Assembly: GCF_026210795.1 (NCBI RefSeq)
Contig: NC_089431.1
Location: forward strand, 4,340,001-4,404,000
DNA: 64,000 nucleotides
Reading direction: 5' to 3'
From: Rhizophagus irregularis
Taxonomy: Eukaryota > Glomeromycota > Glomeromycetes > Glomerales > Glomeraceae
Of this stretch, positions 11,946 through 23,990 are shown in pieces. Each line of letters opens with the position of its first letter. The first letter of the stretch is position 1. The notes under the pieces were generated by a model. The model had not been told where the DNA came from. It ran no database searches and worked only from the letters and a program-made list of their open reading frames with translations. Both the position numbers and the translations under genes were made by a program.

Positions 11946-14900
11946 TTTTTAATTGAGTTGTATAATTTTTCTTTTCTAGAAATTTTTAAAAAAAAAATTT
12001 TAATGTAATTTATCGCATTTTATCGTGTACAAAAAAAAAACTATTATTACTAATACGGATACTATAAATGTAAAAAGTCGGGCGTTGATCGTCATTTTAG
12101 AGTTCATACGGATATCCAAATATCCGTAGATATCAGGATATATTCGGATAACGAAATTATTTTGCAATAATGCATAAGTTAACGGAAATTTTACCATAAA
12201 AGTGTTAAAAAATTTAATTTAAATCACAGAAGTAACTAGAATTTTATATTATTAATTTTAATTTGGACTTAAAAAGCTTTTACTATTTCACAATGGGTTG
12301 TATTATGACAGGATTTACACCTGCCGCGTGTCATTTTTTATAAGTATCTGACGCTGACAAATCATAGTTCGCCCCTGCTTTTTGCCCTGTTGATCTCAAC
12401 GCACGTCATTTACTTATATTCTGACATCTTTTCTTAATCATTAGAATTCTTTCATAATGAACTACTGAAAACTTCTCGGAATTCAAAGAATATAATGTGC
12501 AAATGATAAACTCTCGTTGAAAATTAATTGTATCTTTATTGTCATACGTGATACATTACAGAACCTAATTCAACTGTGTATTGTCCACCGCAGTACTACA
12601 CCCAATGATTATTAGAAAAAAGAACAGTATTTAGATTCTGAGTTCGTGTAATTTTTTCTTTAGCAAAAAAGATTTTCCTCTTACAACCTGGTGATATATC
12701 AAATGAAACATTCATAAAGTTAAGTTCATGTTTAAATTCTCGACAATGGAATCGATACACTTCAAATTATAATCTATCTTTCTTTACCTTTGTTGATAAT
12801 TTCAACAATTGTGTGATTTGCAAAGTGAAAGTGAGATGATATTCTTCATTATAAATCCTGTTAGCAATATACTTAGTCCACTATTATTAACTACTTTACA
12901 CTTTTTTGTATAGTGTTGTAAATGATAATGTATATTATTAAATATTTTAAAAATATTTATAATACTGTAATCAAATAATGTTGTTATTAAGTAATTAACC
13001 AATTTAATATTTATGCATTTTACCTTGAATGTATGATACTCCATATAAAAATAACCTATACTTTATCCCTTCTATAGTCACCAAAATAGCACATTTACGT
13101 TAGCTCAAGTTACTAATAAACTTATTAAAAAAACCCTAATCGTGAGGAAAGAAACAATAGCAGATGGCGTATAAACGACTATGAGATTATTAATATTTTT
13201 TTTTTAAAATGGCTACTATAAGTTGGGCGTTGAATTGTCATTTTTTCCACAATAATGCATAAAATTAACGCTAATATCGAAATGATCAGATTCAGTCATA
13301 TAGTTCGCTAATCCATTAGCTAAAACCTTTTAACATAAAAGTTGTAATTTGAGGAATGGGTAATCATATTTTTGCTTATTAATTATTATAATTAATTTTT
13401 TTTTTTGGGAAATTTTTATTTTAAATACGATGATTTTTGATAGTCACGTCACGACGTCACGTTACATACAAAAATATAATACCTATAATGGAATATTAAA
13501 TCATTGTATGATTAATGTTTCAAATTATTAATAAAAGTTATTAAAAAAAAAATCAATTATTTTAAAAATCATAATAATTGTATTATTGTAAATTAAATAA
13601 AAAAAAAAATAAATTTTAAACTTCCTATCTGATCCTTTAAATTAAAACAAAAATAATATTTTTTATTATTATTAAAAGAAGCTAGTATATATATAATAAA
13701 GTAATCTTATTAACTAATTAATTAATTAATAATAAAATATATAAGTTTATGTTAACACGATTTGAATAATTGATTAAGCTCCATTTTTTTAATAAAAAAA
13801 AATTAATAATTAAATTAAATTAGATACATGGTTATGAAAGAATGATTGATTCAAGTATGATATAATAATCAGTTGGTTATCGTTTAGTTAAAAAAAAGTA
13901 TTATTCTATGGCAATAAAAAATATTGTCAATTTTTAAACCACAAAAAAAGATAAATAAGGACCTTTTATCTGACGCGTAGATGGGTGGTCATCGGAATCA
14001 TGTGATAAAAGTACTGCGATTTTTTTTTGGTGATATAATGACTCGTGCTTTTTTGCTTTAACTATTTCTACAATGGTTTGTGAGGATCGTGGAGACTATG
14101 GACGCCATAATACCACGTGCCCTCAGAATTTTGCCCATTCGTTCGTAATGAACTTCTATAATAGACAAAATGTAGAAGAGTAAGACTAACGGAATAAATT
14201 CTTGAAATTTAAATATCATCAAAATATACTGTACATAATGTATAAATAATAACTCTCTCGTTGAATTATTTGAATTATTTGTAGATTTAAATTATTGAGT
14301 CATATATATTCGAACTTTTATGCGAATTTTTTTGATAAAATGAAAGTTTCTAATTTACAATATGATTATTTCTGTTTTCATTTATAATATATAAAATAAC
14401 TTATGTATTTTCGCTGCAAATAATTAGGATTGACTTAATTAAAAATAATGAGGGTAAAAAAATTTGCTAAAAAAAAAAATGTTTTTTAAAAAAATTGTAC
14501 GAACTCATAATCAAATCCTCTTACAGTTTGGATTCATTTTTAATAGATCAAATAAAATATTCATAAAAGTTATGGTTCCTTAAGTTCATATTAAATGGTT
14601 GATGGATTGATGCACTTCAAATTATTATCCAACTTTATTTGCATGGTGAACAATTAATGTAATATTCATCCTGTGAGTTATACCATATATACCGTAACTG
14701 ATGATGTACAGTATATCACTATGATAAGATGCGATTTTATATTTTAATTCTACGATATATTATGTATAATATTTGTAGTTTAACTTGAATAGGATATTCT
14801 GTGTATAAAAATTACATGCTATAATAACTGTATACATATGGGACTTACATATTATAATGTTATGACGACTTGACAAAGTAAAAAAGCAAGGTTGGACGAT

Positions 14901-15365
14901 ATTCAAAATATGTAAGAAATTATATCTGATCGTGATTTTAATTTCTACTGTTATATTATCGAATACAAATAGAATCTTCACTAACACTTGCGAAATAATT
15001 TAACTAGAAACTATCAGTTGTATAAATTGTTACACGATTACAATAACTGGTGAGAGTAATTACGATCTTTTTAATTATGGCTTTACGAAATATAATGATA
15101 TGTTTATTCAAATCGTATAATATCAATTTCATAAAACTATAAGGCAAACATTAAACGGACTCAGATTAACTTACTTAATAATATATATTTCTATTTAAAC
15201 TAGGGAAATGGAATTATTGCAAGTACGGAGTGAAAATATCAGAAATACTTAATAATTTATGGTTCAATCTTGACGTTTTAAAGTTATATTATAATTAAAC
15301 GTGTCGCATACACGGTAATCTTGTGACCTCCGATTTCGTAAAAGTACAAATCCGGGAGTTGATGT
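11946..15365. other. intergenic with old internal duplications
   Basis: No supported gene. Blocks recur: 12050-12200 resembles 13205-13280 (shared GGGCGTTGA ... AATAATGCATAA), and 12280-12830 resembles 14040-14690 at lower similarity. The 12.1 kb copy contains an extra segment with ATATCCGT/ACGGATAT motifs that looks like a small insertion. The ORFs here are short and compositionally biased. Confidence 0.45.
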
Positions 15366-15368
15366 TAA

Positions 15369-15675
15369 GGCCACACAAATTCGAATTTTCGGTTCACTTC
15401 ACCCGGCCGGGTCACTTTTTCAAATTTCAATAAAAAAAAGTTTATATATAAAAAGTTTATCACGTGATCAGGACGTAATTTTATTGGCGGGTAAATTTAT
15501 CACGCGGCTGAGAACTTCTAGAGCGAAAATAAATTCCTCCCTTTTAAAAGTCAACCAATCAAATGTCACGATTTTATATATAAACTTTTTTTACTAATAA
15601 ACAATAAACCCCGGGTCCCCGGGTCGATTTTAAATTTCAATGTTACGTGAACCGAAAAATTGAATTTGTGTGGCC
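15369..15675. mobile_element. PIF/Harbinger-like MITE, 307 bp
   Basis: The ends are inverted: left GGCCACACAAATTC, with the similar sequence in reverse complement on the right. The repeat extends through TTTTCGGTTCAC and the similarity continues inward (CCCGG- and TTTATATATAAA-containing blocks). It is flanked by TAA on both sides (15366-15368 and 15676-15678), the TWA 3-bp duplication expected of PIF/Harbinger. No coding capacity. Confidence 0.65.
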
Positions 15676-15943
15676 TAATCGTTAATTTACGTGCTAAACA
15701 TTTTTATTTTGGAAGATCTATTTCAAAATTCTTAAATCTGTAAGCCTAAAAGAATGCATCAATATATTAAGAGATTCACTGCTATATATTCGTGAGAAGT
15801 TATTTAAATTTTGTTTATTTAAAAAAAAAAAAATAGGTTCAGGTAGAATTTTGGATACAAATAACGCACGTTAATTCTGACGATACAAAAAATAATAATT
15901 TAATTAAAATAGAAAGCATGTCGTCGTGAAATTTCTAAAAAAA

Positions 15944-16975
15944 TTATGCATCCTGTTTCACGATTTTTTCGATAACTTCGGTCACTGGACGAGGAGTAAA
16001 ACTAAATTTATCATTATCTAAATCTTTATATTGTTCGTTTTGCACAAGGGTGGCCTTGAAATTTTCTTCAGGAGAAGGAATTGGTTCGACCTTGTTTTTG
16101 TATCTATGTTTTACTTCTTCATCTACAACAACTTCCCATTTTGAGCCTTCATAAATGTATAATTATTAGTCCAACATTTTTAAATAAAGTTGCGTTAGAA
16201 AAAAAAGATGTACTGTAATGCTCACCAGAAACTTCTTCAAACTTTTGAAGGTACTCATTTAATGACAAGGTAGCCCCAGCTACTTTAATAACAGCATTAC
16301 GAGCTTCCGGCATTTTAAGCGTCTCTACGGTATATTTGCCAACATCAGACAAAGAAGTAGTATGTAACTTTTTATTGCCATCCGCGTAGAACGTAGCTTT
16401 TTTATTCTTGGCATCAAATCCAATAAAGCTAAGGTATTCTTGGAATAATCCATTAAAGATAATCGTGTATTCAAGTCCACTATTTATTAATTCTTCTTCA
16501 AATTTGATTTTATTGTCTGGAGTTGGATGAACTCCGACTCTATTATTAATATTAAGAAAAAAAAATTCTTTAATTTTATCATCAACATGAATTAACAAAA
16601 AAAAAATAAAAAAATACCATACTTAAACTCGCTACCAAATTCGGATGGGATGAACCTCTTCACAGAGGCTTCTTTGGCAGCAACCAACAATGGAACCTGA
16701 CTTTCGTAAAGATTCGTATTTTTATAACTTAAAACACTGATTACGACGTCTGTCCCTTTAAGAACTTCAACTAGTTCATCTTTTTGATCGTAATCTGCAT
16801 ATATAATTTCTGCGCCCTTAGAAGCTAATAATTTAGCTTTCTCATTTTCGGTTTTAGGTTTCCTTCGAAGAACCTTCACATTATAAGATCCATCGTTCAA
16901 AAAGGCCTCAACAATATGATAACCTAAAGTACCCGTGCCTCCAGCAATAGTTACAGTTTTGAATTGTGAACTCAT
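15944..16975 (-). CDS. NmrA-like / isoflavone-reductase-like NAD(P)-binding protein, copy 2
   Basis: Paralogue of the gene at 10923-11945. Exons are 16975-16623, 16539-16226 and 16146-15944, giving 289 aa. The nucleotide-binding motif TIAGGTGTLGYHIVEAF and the VKRFIPSEFGSEF segment are intact. Relative to copy 1 it has one extra residue in exon 1 and a diverged stretch just after exon 1 (VGVHPTPDNKIKFEEEL against IGVNPLIDGKIKFREEV). Both copies appear functional. The two genes are in direct orientation about 4 kb apart, so they arose by tandem duplication. Confidence 0.87.
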
Positions 16976-17591
16976 TTCGAATTTTGGATTAAGATTTTTA
17001 TTATTTGTATACTTTTTTTTACAACAAAAGATTTTAGTACCATTTTATTATATATATTTATCTTTAAAAAAAAAAAAAAGAAAAAGAAAAAAAGGAAAAA
17101 TTAAAATGATATAATAATCGTGAGAAATTACTAATATTCATAATTGTTTCCTTGAATTTTATCATGATTATAATTATAAATACTGTATAACAAAATCGGC
17201 AGAAATACAGCTTACAAATGATCAATCATTTGTAATTTGGCCATTTGTCATCAAGTGATCTGCTTTAACCTTCCATCTATAGTAAAACAATGAAACATAG
17301 AGTAATGGATTGTGTCATACCAAAGGTGCATCTCTAGAATAATCGATATCTATAATCCCGGAGTATGCATCTATACATCAAATCCAAAAAGGAATATCAT
17401 CTTTTATGGAGGTTAACATGATTTAAAAAAATTTAACCAACATTTGATAGACAATCAGAGTTTATCATTGACGGAAGTTCATGTATTTTTCGGTATTTTA
17501 TTTTTTTTAGTTACGGTTTAAGGGATATGTTCTAATCCTGTCAACTTAAGAAGACATGTTCAACGAAATTATACCAATCAAAGTTATATAA
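16976..17591. other. intergenic
   Basis: Upstream region of the NmrA-like copy 2, with a purine-rich run near 17060-17100. Nothing coding until the kinase relic starts. Confidence 0.4.
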
Positions 17592-18052
17592 ATCCTAAAT
17601 TTTTTGAAACTCAAAATTGTTCGTAAACTTAACAGTTAACCGAAAAATTCGATATATAATAGTATTATTAGTATTATTCTGGGAATTAATAAGTCGTAAA
17701 TCACTTTTTGATTTTGAAACAAAAAGTAATGATCTTTTTGAAATTTTTAAAATTAAATCTGATATCCTTAACGGTAAAAGAGAAAAACCTCTTTCAGGCA
17801 CAAATTATAATCTTGTTGCACTCTATAAAAGTAAGTATAACACTACGCAATGACTCTAAAAAAATCTTTTCTTATCGTAAGTTTATTAATTTTTGCTTTA
17901 TTCAAATGGAAAGTTGGCAACACGAACCATATAAAAGACCGGACATTCATCAAGTAATTTTAATACTGAATCTATGATAAATGTGACAAATAATTTTAAT
18001 TTTGAAGAAATTGAAATAACAGAAATTATGATGACCAAGTTGTGATGGTTGA
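17592..18052 (+). pseudogene. protein kinase relic (tandem-array family, 3' part)
   Basis: Matches the C-lobe and last exon of the array kinases at 24.8-31.9 kb. Recognisable pieces are NPKFFETQN, FDFETKSNDLFEIFKIKSDILNGKREKPLSGTNYN, and after a former intron a WQHEPYKRPDIHQVI-like segment. The frame is broken by an early stop after the first piece and by small indels, and the N-lobe and catalytic loop are absent. Host gene debris in the opposite orientation to the array. Confidence 0.75.
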
Positions 18053-20415
18053 CATAAATTCATATTATTTGTAACTTTACACAAATTATTTTTTTATTGA
18101 ATAAAAATATAATGTATGTAGACTTTAATTAATTGTGTCGATGCTTGATATCTTCCTATCGACTCATCGATCTTTTTTTTTTAGATAATTTATTTTCAGC
18201 GTAAAGAATGAATCTCTTTTTATACTCAATTTAAGATTATATGTTGTAGAGCATATAAGTCCACAGTGTTAAGTAAAATTTTTGTTGTAAATGTTTATTA
18301 ATGTCTCGAAGCTTTGAATCACATTTATAGACTGTTAATGTAAATTTTTGATGGAAAAGATTTTTTTTACGACTAAAAAAATGGAGAAAATAATTTTTTG
18401 CGACCAGAACTTTATGATCAAAATTATTTTTTTGTGATTTGGTATATGCTAAATGGTTGCTAGGGGGAAATTATGCGTGCTCCCCTTGGCTAACTATCTG
18501 TAGTCCGATGAATCAGAAATTCTGGTTTCTTCTGTAATGCAAAATATTGATTGAAATAATTTTTTCGATCAATCTTTTTTTGGTGAAAATAATTTTAGTA
18601 AAAATTCTCAAAAAAACGGGAATAAAACTAGGAACACTATTTAAGTTCTGGATTGAGTTCCTATTTTGCGTCTTTACCTGAGATCAATCAAATCCTATTT
18701 TCCAGTTTCATCTACCTTAATATTTAGGATGGATGTTTTGTGAATAATATCAACATCATTGAAAGTAACATGAAGAATGGATCCATAAAAAATTATAAAT
18801 TTGAGCTCGTCAGAATGAACTGAATTTCTTTTATTTCTTTTCAAACCTCTTCGTAACGAAAATTAAGTGGAACTTGTCTTAGAATTATGTCGGTATGGCC
18901 AAAACGTATATTAAGGAGATTATTCATCTACAGTAATATAAATGTATATATTTTCATGAAACGAATCGCGCTATAATTTGTATACTGTATAATAATATGG
19001 TTGGGAAATAGTAGTCTATATAAATGTCATTTCTCTTTTTTTCATCCCATAAAGTAAGAACAAGAGAATATATATATCATCAATAAAACCAAGTACTAGA
19101 CAACGTTTCGAATCACTAGATGCATTTAAAACACAGAAAAAATCTGAATTTCAAGTATATAACGAGTAATAAAATAGTCTTTTCTTACGTATATCATGAA
19201 GAATTCCAGACTGATATTTTTTTTTTAATAAAGTAAATTTTACACTAAATCAAAATAGACGTGAAATTACACGTCAAAATAATATGATTAATTAATCTCA
19301 AGCCAACATCTATTTTTAATATCTCCAGTCTGTTATATTTATAGAATTTTTTATCCCTTCCTTGAACTTCTCAGGAACGTAAAAAAAAAGAAAAAAAAAG
19401 ATAATCATTCTTAAATGATTGCGTTACATGATTGCGTTGATTGGCATCAGAAGTGATTTTTATTTTCGCTTATAAACATTCTTTGAAATAGTTTGTCATC
19501 GTTTATCAGAAAATTATCTTCTTGACGTCTCGATGTAGCTGATGATCCGAATACTCTATCAGTCTATGAAGGGAAATCTTTGATTTCATTTTCTTTGTTC
19601 TCTGGAAAGGAAACGATTCCAAAGGAATCCAGAAATCACTTTTTTTTTTCATTCGATTCAATGCAGAAAGTATAACATAAGATCAAAGCCTTCTCAGAAT
19701 CGATTTAATCTTGAAAGATCTTTCTTAAATCTACGAAAAAAACAAAAAAGTTAATACTTGGTTTTAAAATGATCGTCTGGACACTTGTTTCAATAAGTAT
19801 AAGCTGCAATTTGCTTAATAAATTTGGTGTCCATAGACTGTTCCTATACAAGCTTCAAACAATATAATATACTGTATATCGACTATGGAAATGTTACATC
19901 AGAATCCAAAATCGAAAAACGTTATAATAGGAAATCATTAATCGAGGTTTTACGTTATCCAGAATCTTTTTAAGTTAAAGATGCAAGTCGAATCCTAAAA
20001 AAAATCAAGTTTTCATTAAATAAGAATCCACTTTTTATGTTTTACTCTTTTCTTACGATAGAACATGAGAAAAATACCTTTTTTAAAACGTGACATTTCC
20101 ATAGACTGATAAAACGATTCTCTAATTTTCTCTTGTATTAATTTCATCTCTTCTCGCAGCAACAGGATTATTATATTTACTTCTCTTTGTTTTTCCTTCC
20201 TCTTTTATTCGTTTATCTGGTGCATGCGTTATACTCGGCGGTTTGTCATTTGACTTTCTTTATTATCGTCTGTTATAAATTCTGTGACTTCTTTTGACGA
20301 AATCTTTATCTGAGTTTGCTCCTCTTTCCGAGATTCCATTGAGCTGGATCTTGATTTGTCGACCTTATCTTCATCTGCCGAATTTTCTTCCAATCTCTCT
20401 CTCCTTTGATTTATA
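18053..20415. other. intergenic
   Basis: No supported gene. A small GC-richer patch near 18460-18540 and a perfect 6-bp hairpin (GACGTG/CACGTC) at about 19259 are visible. The short minus-strand ORF near 20229-20426 is rich in Glu/Ser/Lys and runs into the hairpin element, so it is not called. Confidence 0.4.
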
Positions 20416-20574
20416 GCCGTTTTCAAAATGGTTGATGCTATTTATTTATAATTAAATATTCGAATACCAATATCCGTCCGGTTTTCGTCCATTATTTATC
20501 CGGTTTTCATCCGGTTTTCGGTTTTCATTTTTTTTTCATCCAAACATAATAGCATCAACCATTTTGAAAACGGC
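20416..20574. mobile_element. hairpin MITE, 159 bp with 25-bp perfect inverted repeats
   Basis: The left arm at 20416-20440 (starting GCCGTTTTCAAAATGGTTG) is exactly inverted at 20550-20574. The 109-bp middle holds several CCGGTTTTC-type repeats. The target duplication is unclear (the flanks are A/T-rich). No coding capacity. Confidence 0.55.
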
Positions 20575-20619
20575 AATAATTTTCAGTACGCGCCACTTCA
20601 ATAACATAGATTTATCTAT

Positions 20620-20965
20620 GCCTTGTTTAGAACTATACTTCGACTTTCCAGTTGTAGTGCAAGGACGGCATTATATGCGGGTAGTAGTCTCCATCGCCGG
20701 CTACTAATATCAGAATACCGAGGATACATCGATACAACAGATTCAATGGCGTGTCCTAGCGTAGTATCTACCATGGCATATACGGCCTATACGAAATTCT
20801 TCTAATTGAGGGCCCCTTGATGAACTGCAACCTAACATTTCTCTGGTTCCGACTGCAAATTTACCTTCAATGAATAAATTAGAATCATCAACGAACACGT
20901 ATCTGTCAAGCTTCGGTAGAATTTGAATGGCTACGCGGTAATATCCTTTATTAACTTGATAGGAA
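20620..20965 (-). pseudogene. probable NYN (PIN-like) domain protein relic
   Basis: On the minus strand an open segment reads YVFVDDSNLFIEGKFAVG, which fits the first acidic motif (hydrophobic strand, D, D/N-S-N) of NYN-domain RNase-like proteins. It then continues TREMLG ... LEEFRIGR. A one-base shift is needed to go on into VYAMVDTTLGHAIESVV and MYPRYSDI. The block is clearly richer in G+C than its surroundings, as old coding sequence would be. It is broken by at least one frameshift and has no intact ends. The family assignment is by motif only. Confidence 0.45.
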
Positions 20966-21369
20966 ATTTCTTTTATTTTCGCCCTAACTCTTCACCGCCT
21001 AGTACTCCTTAATGCCCATATTAAATGGTATATAGCCTCTAACGAGTCCTGGCTTCCTGCCTTCTTTCGATACTCTCTTTTAAGAAGATTTATTTTCCAT
21101 ATAGTAAATTCATCTTGTTCATCAACTTCATAATCTTTGTTTACCTTAATTTTCTCTCTAAGAACATCAATAGTATCTTCTTTTTCGAAATTGTAGCTTC
21201 ATATGACGTGCCTACAATAAAACAGCTGAGAGATGGCATATTGACGATACATCATTATATTTTCAATCTATTTTGGGAACTGTTTACACATGTCACAGTA
21301 TAAAATAGGAGATTATAGTGTCATAAGTCCGGATTATTCATGGTTCAGATGCAAAAGTATTTCAGAGTG
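20966..21369. other. non-coding remainder next to the NYN-like relic
   Basis: The part to about 21060 keeps the higher G+C content and may belong to the same decayed gene, but I see no motif. Nothing else is supported up to the MITE at 21370. Confidence 0.3.
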
Positions 21370-21483
21370 GCAAAAATTATCTTTTTGACCTTGTATGACA
21401 TCTTTTTTTGACCCTCCTATATGTAATACAGTATATGCGGGTCAAAAAAATAACACGAGGAGGGTCAAAAAGGTAATTTTTAC
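21370..21483. mobile_element. Mutator-like MITE, 114 bp
   Basis: Flanked by a perfect 9-bp direct repeat TTCAGAGTG (21361-21369 and 21484-21492), the size expected of Mutator-like insertion. Ends are inverted: GCAAAAATTATCTTTTTGAC against GTAAAAATTACCTTTTTGAC. Too short for any gene. Confidence 0.6.
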
Positions 21484-21492
21484 TTCAGAGTG

Positions 21493-21910
21493 ACGATCAT
21501 CTCTCCCAAAGAATACATTTGTGCGACAAAATTAATAATGTCTGTACAACCGAGTTTTTTGATTTCATGTAATACAAATAAATATATGTCGTTAACGTGT
21601 TCAGGGAACTAAATCATTTGATTTACTGTACGTACAGATCATATGTTAATTATGTTATGCTTACTATTTTGCGCCACTTTAGTCTATGTAATCTTCTTTT
21701 ACTCATAATTAATTATCAAGACCATAATAATTTAGCAATATATTTTTCATAACAAAGTAAAACAAACGTATATTGTAATGTTACTTATAAAATAAAAATC
21801 ACTATTCGAAACTCGAAAAATGAAAATTGGTTGGCCAAACTGAGAAAAAACTAACGACAACATATAAGATTTACTCCCCATTTACATGATAATCTTTCTC
21901 ATATACAATA
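21493..21910. other. 3' flank of the 22 kb gene
   Basis: A+T-rich sequence between the MITE and the stop codon of the small gene; nothing coding seen. Confidence 0.35.
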
Positions 21911-22434
21911 TTAGAATACGTTGGGGAATTCAGTGACTTCAAAAGCATCTTTTCTGGTGGCTCTGACCGAAAATATTCTTCCAAGAGAAGGTGCATTTGG
22001 TATCCGATAATTAGTCTGAAATCCGTTGTTGCCATAAGCAACGTTGACCGCAACATCCATAGAGTTATCAGGGTGAGTAACGATGAAAAAAATTGACACG
22101 GAAGGCAGGGCGGCATTGGGAAAAGGTCTTAATTCATTGTGCGCATTACGAATACCTAATTCAGAAATTGGAAATTATGAAAGACAGAAAAAGAAAATGA
22201 ACAGATTTATGAAAGACAAAGAAAGAAAATGAACAGAATTGAATTATTTTTATCAAACATACGTGTAATCATTACGTTCTTATCAAGATTACGATTAGCT
22301 AAGTTGATCTCACTCCACTCGATGATTATTAAAGTCGGATCATCATGGTTTGCTTGAGTTTCGCCAAATATGTTATGATTCCATTTAAGGATCTGTTCTT
22401 GTACTTCAGTACTAAAATGATCTAACTCAGGCAT
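21911..22434 (-). CDS. small protein of unknown function (2 exons, 138 aa)
   Basis: Exon 1 is 22434-22263 and exon 2 is 22155-21911, joined by a GT-AG intron that splits an Arg codon. The joined frame gives 138 aa starting MPELDHFSTEVQEQILKWN and ending EVTEFPNVF. I recognise no family. It has no signal peptide or membrane segment; the middle alternates hydrophobic strands (ALPSVSIFFIVTHPD, VAVNVAYGNNG), suggesting a small beta-rich globular fold. Codon use and G+C content are higher than in flanking DNA, as for real exons. The other frame over exon 2 is a shadow. Upstream sequence lies at 22435-22800. Confidence 0.6.
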
Positions 22435-23315
22435 CGTTTTTTTAAAAAAAGTATATACAGGTATATGTGAATGACTGGGTCTAAGGGAAGGAGGTTGTAA
22501 ATAAGCAAAACGAAACCTCTAGGTAATATTAAAAGTAAGGATAATAAATGAGAAAGAGGTATTGTATTTTTCATCTTAAAAATTTTTCGGATTTTGTGGA
22601 AGCAATTATGTAAACCTTGTGTCAATTTATTCTAATTTAAACAATAGCAAAATAGCGATTTGATTGTCTTAAATTGCTATTGTTCTATTTTTGGTACATT
22701 TATATATTTTGATTGTTAAACGTATTTAACGCGAAAGAAAATCAATTTTTTTCTTACTCCTTAAAATCGATCAAAAAAAAAATAAAAAAATCGTTCTCAA
22801 ATGTACTAATTATTATAAAATAATTACTTTGTTATAAAATAATTACTTCGTTATAAAATAGTTACTTTGTTATAAAATAATGACTTTGTTATAAAATAAT
22901 TATTATTATTAATAATAATTACTGCACCTGGGGGTACAGATTCTTAACTTGTACCCCTCAGAATTTGATTGGCCCACACGATACTTTAAACATTTTTATT
23001 ATTTTTATTCGAAGAAAAAATTCGCACGAGTATGTATTAGCTTATAATAAAAATTCAACCGAATTTTTCATTATTCACTTAAGAAAATTTTGCACGATAC
23101 CAAATTTTATTTTCTAACTAATTTTCATCATTTTTACGGATAATAAGAACAATAACTTTTTAATAATTAAATGCAATAGTACGCTATACACTTTCATACA
23201 ATATACTTCTTGCTACCATACAACCATTCTTATCTAATAAATCAGACTTCCCAAAACTATCCCCTTATAAACTAAGAATAGGCCGAACTATTTTAAGAAA
23301 GAATAAAGTAATATA
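22435..23315. other. intergenic
   Basis: No gene. Contains a 19-bp tandem repeat at 22812-22905 (listed separately) and a small GC-richer patch at 22921-22985. Confidence 0.4.
22812..22905. repeat. minisatellite, about five units of 19 bp
   Basis: The unit TTATAAAATAATTACTTTG is repeated with single-base changes (TTCG, TAGTT, AATGA variants) and then runs into an AT trinucleotide stretch. Confidence 0.8.
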
Positions 23316-23990
23316 TTAAAAATTATTTTCTTCTTGTTTCCAAAATAATTTGCGATCTTCTTGTGTAGGGATTATAAAATTAAATTTGTTAATTATTTAA
23401 TATTTAATGATTTTTAAGATAAATTCCGAACAAAAAGGACATTTGCTACCTATTAAATAATTAAATTTAATTTTCTCGAAAAAAAGTAACAAACCTGAAG
23501 AAGAAGTTGGCGTATCAATAGAATTATCATCTTCTTTACCTGAATTGTTTTTTTTATCATAACTTAATATATAAAATATTTATTAAACAAAAAAAAATAT
23601 AATTAAAGGAATTTCGCACAAACTTTCCAAATGTAACAAATTTATAGGATCGTTTTCTTTCCTGAATTATTTTCTATTTGAGGATAATCATTAAATTTTT
23701 AATAAAAAAATGTTGTATTTAGCCAAACCTTGAGGATTATTTTTCTTTTCTTCTTCATTAGCCTGAGATGTATTTTGTTGACGAGATGTTAATGCAGCCC
23801 TTTTAGAAGGTCTAGTGGTTTCAGTCCCACTTTTAATTCATTTTTTTGAAATGCGTCCTTGATTATCATTTAAAATAAAAATTATTAATTAATAAAATAT
23901 TTATTTAAAACAAATCATACCTTTTGGCTTTGTTGTTTCTGGATTTTTAGTCTTTCCAGTTTGTGAATTTTTTTGAATTTCCCTCTAAAA
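23316..23990 (-). pseudogene. low-complexity multi-exon gene remnant, unknown function
   Basis: On the minus strand, exon-like pieces alternate with intron-like A+T-rich DNA: REIQKNSQTGKTKNPETTKP; then SGTETTRPSKRAALTSRQQN leading to NEEEKKNNPQ; then GKEDDNSIDTPTSSSG; then IPTQEDRKLFWKQEENNF ending in a stop at 23316. Donors follow a phase-1 G each time (..CAAG|GT, ..TCAG|GT). An in-frame stop at the start of the second piece and missing clean acceptors suggest decay. The composition (Lys, Thr, Ser, Gln, Glu) points to a disordered, possibly nuclear protein. Function unknown. Confidence 0.4.

Noticed and set aside
12802-13044. 80-codon minus-strand ORF
   Set aside because: A+T-biased composition and not kept in the related block at 14.6 kb.
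22812-22905. Possible CRISPR-like array
   Set aside because: It is a plain 19-bp tandem repeat without unique spacers, in a eukaryotic genome.
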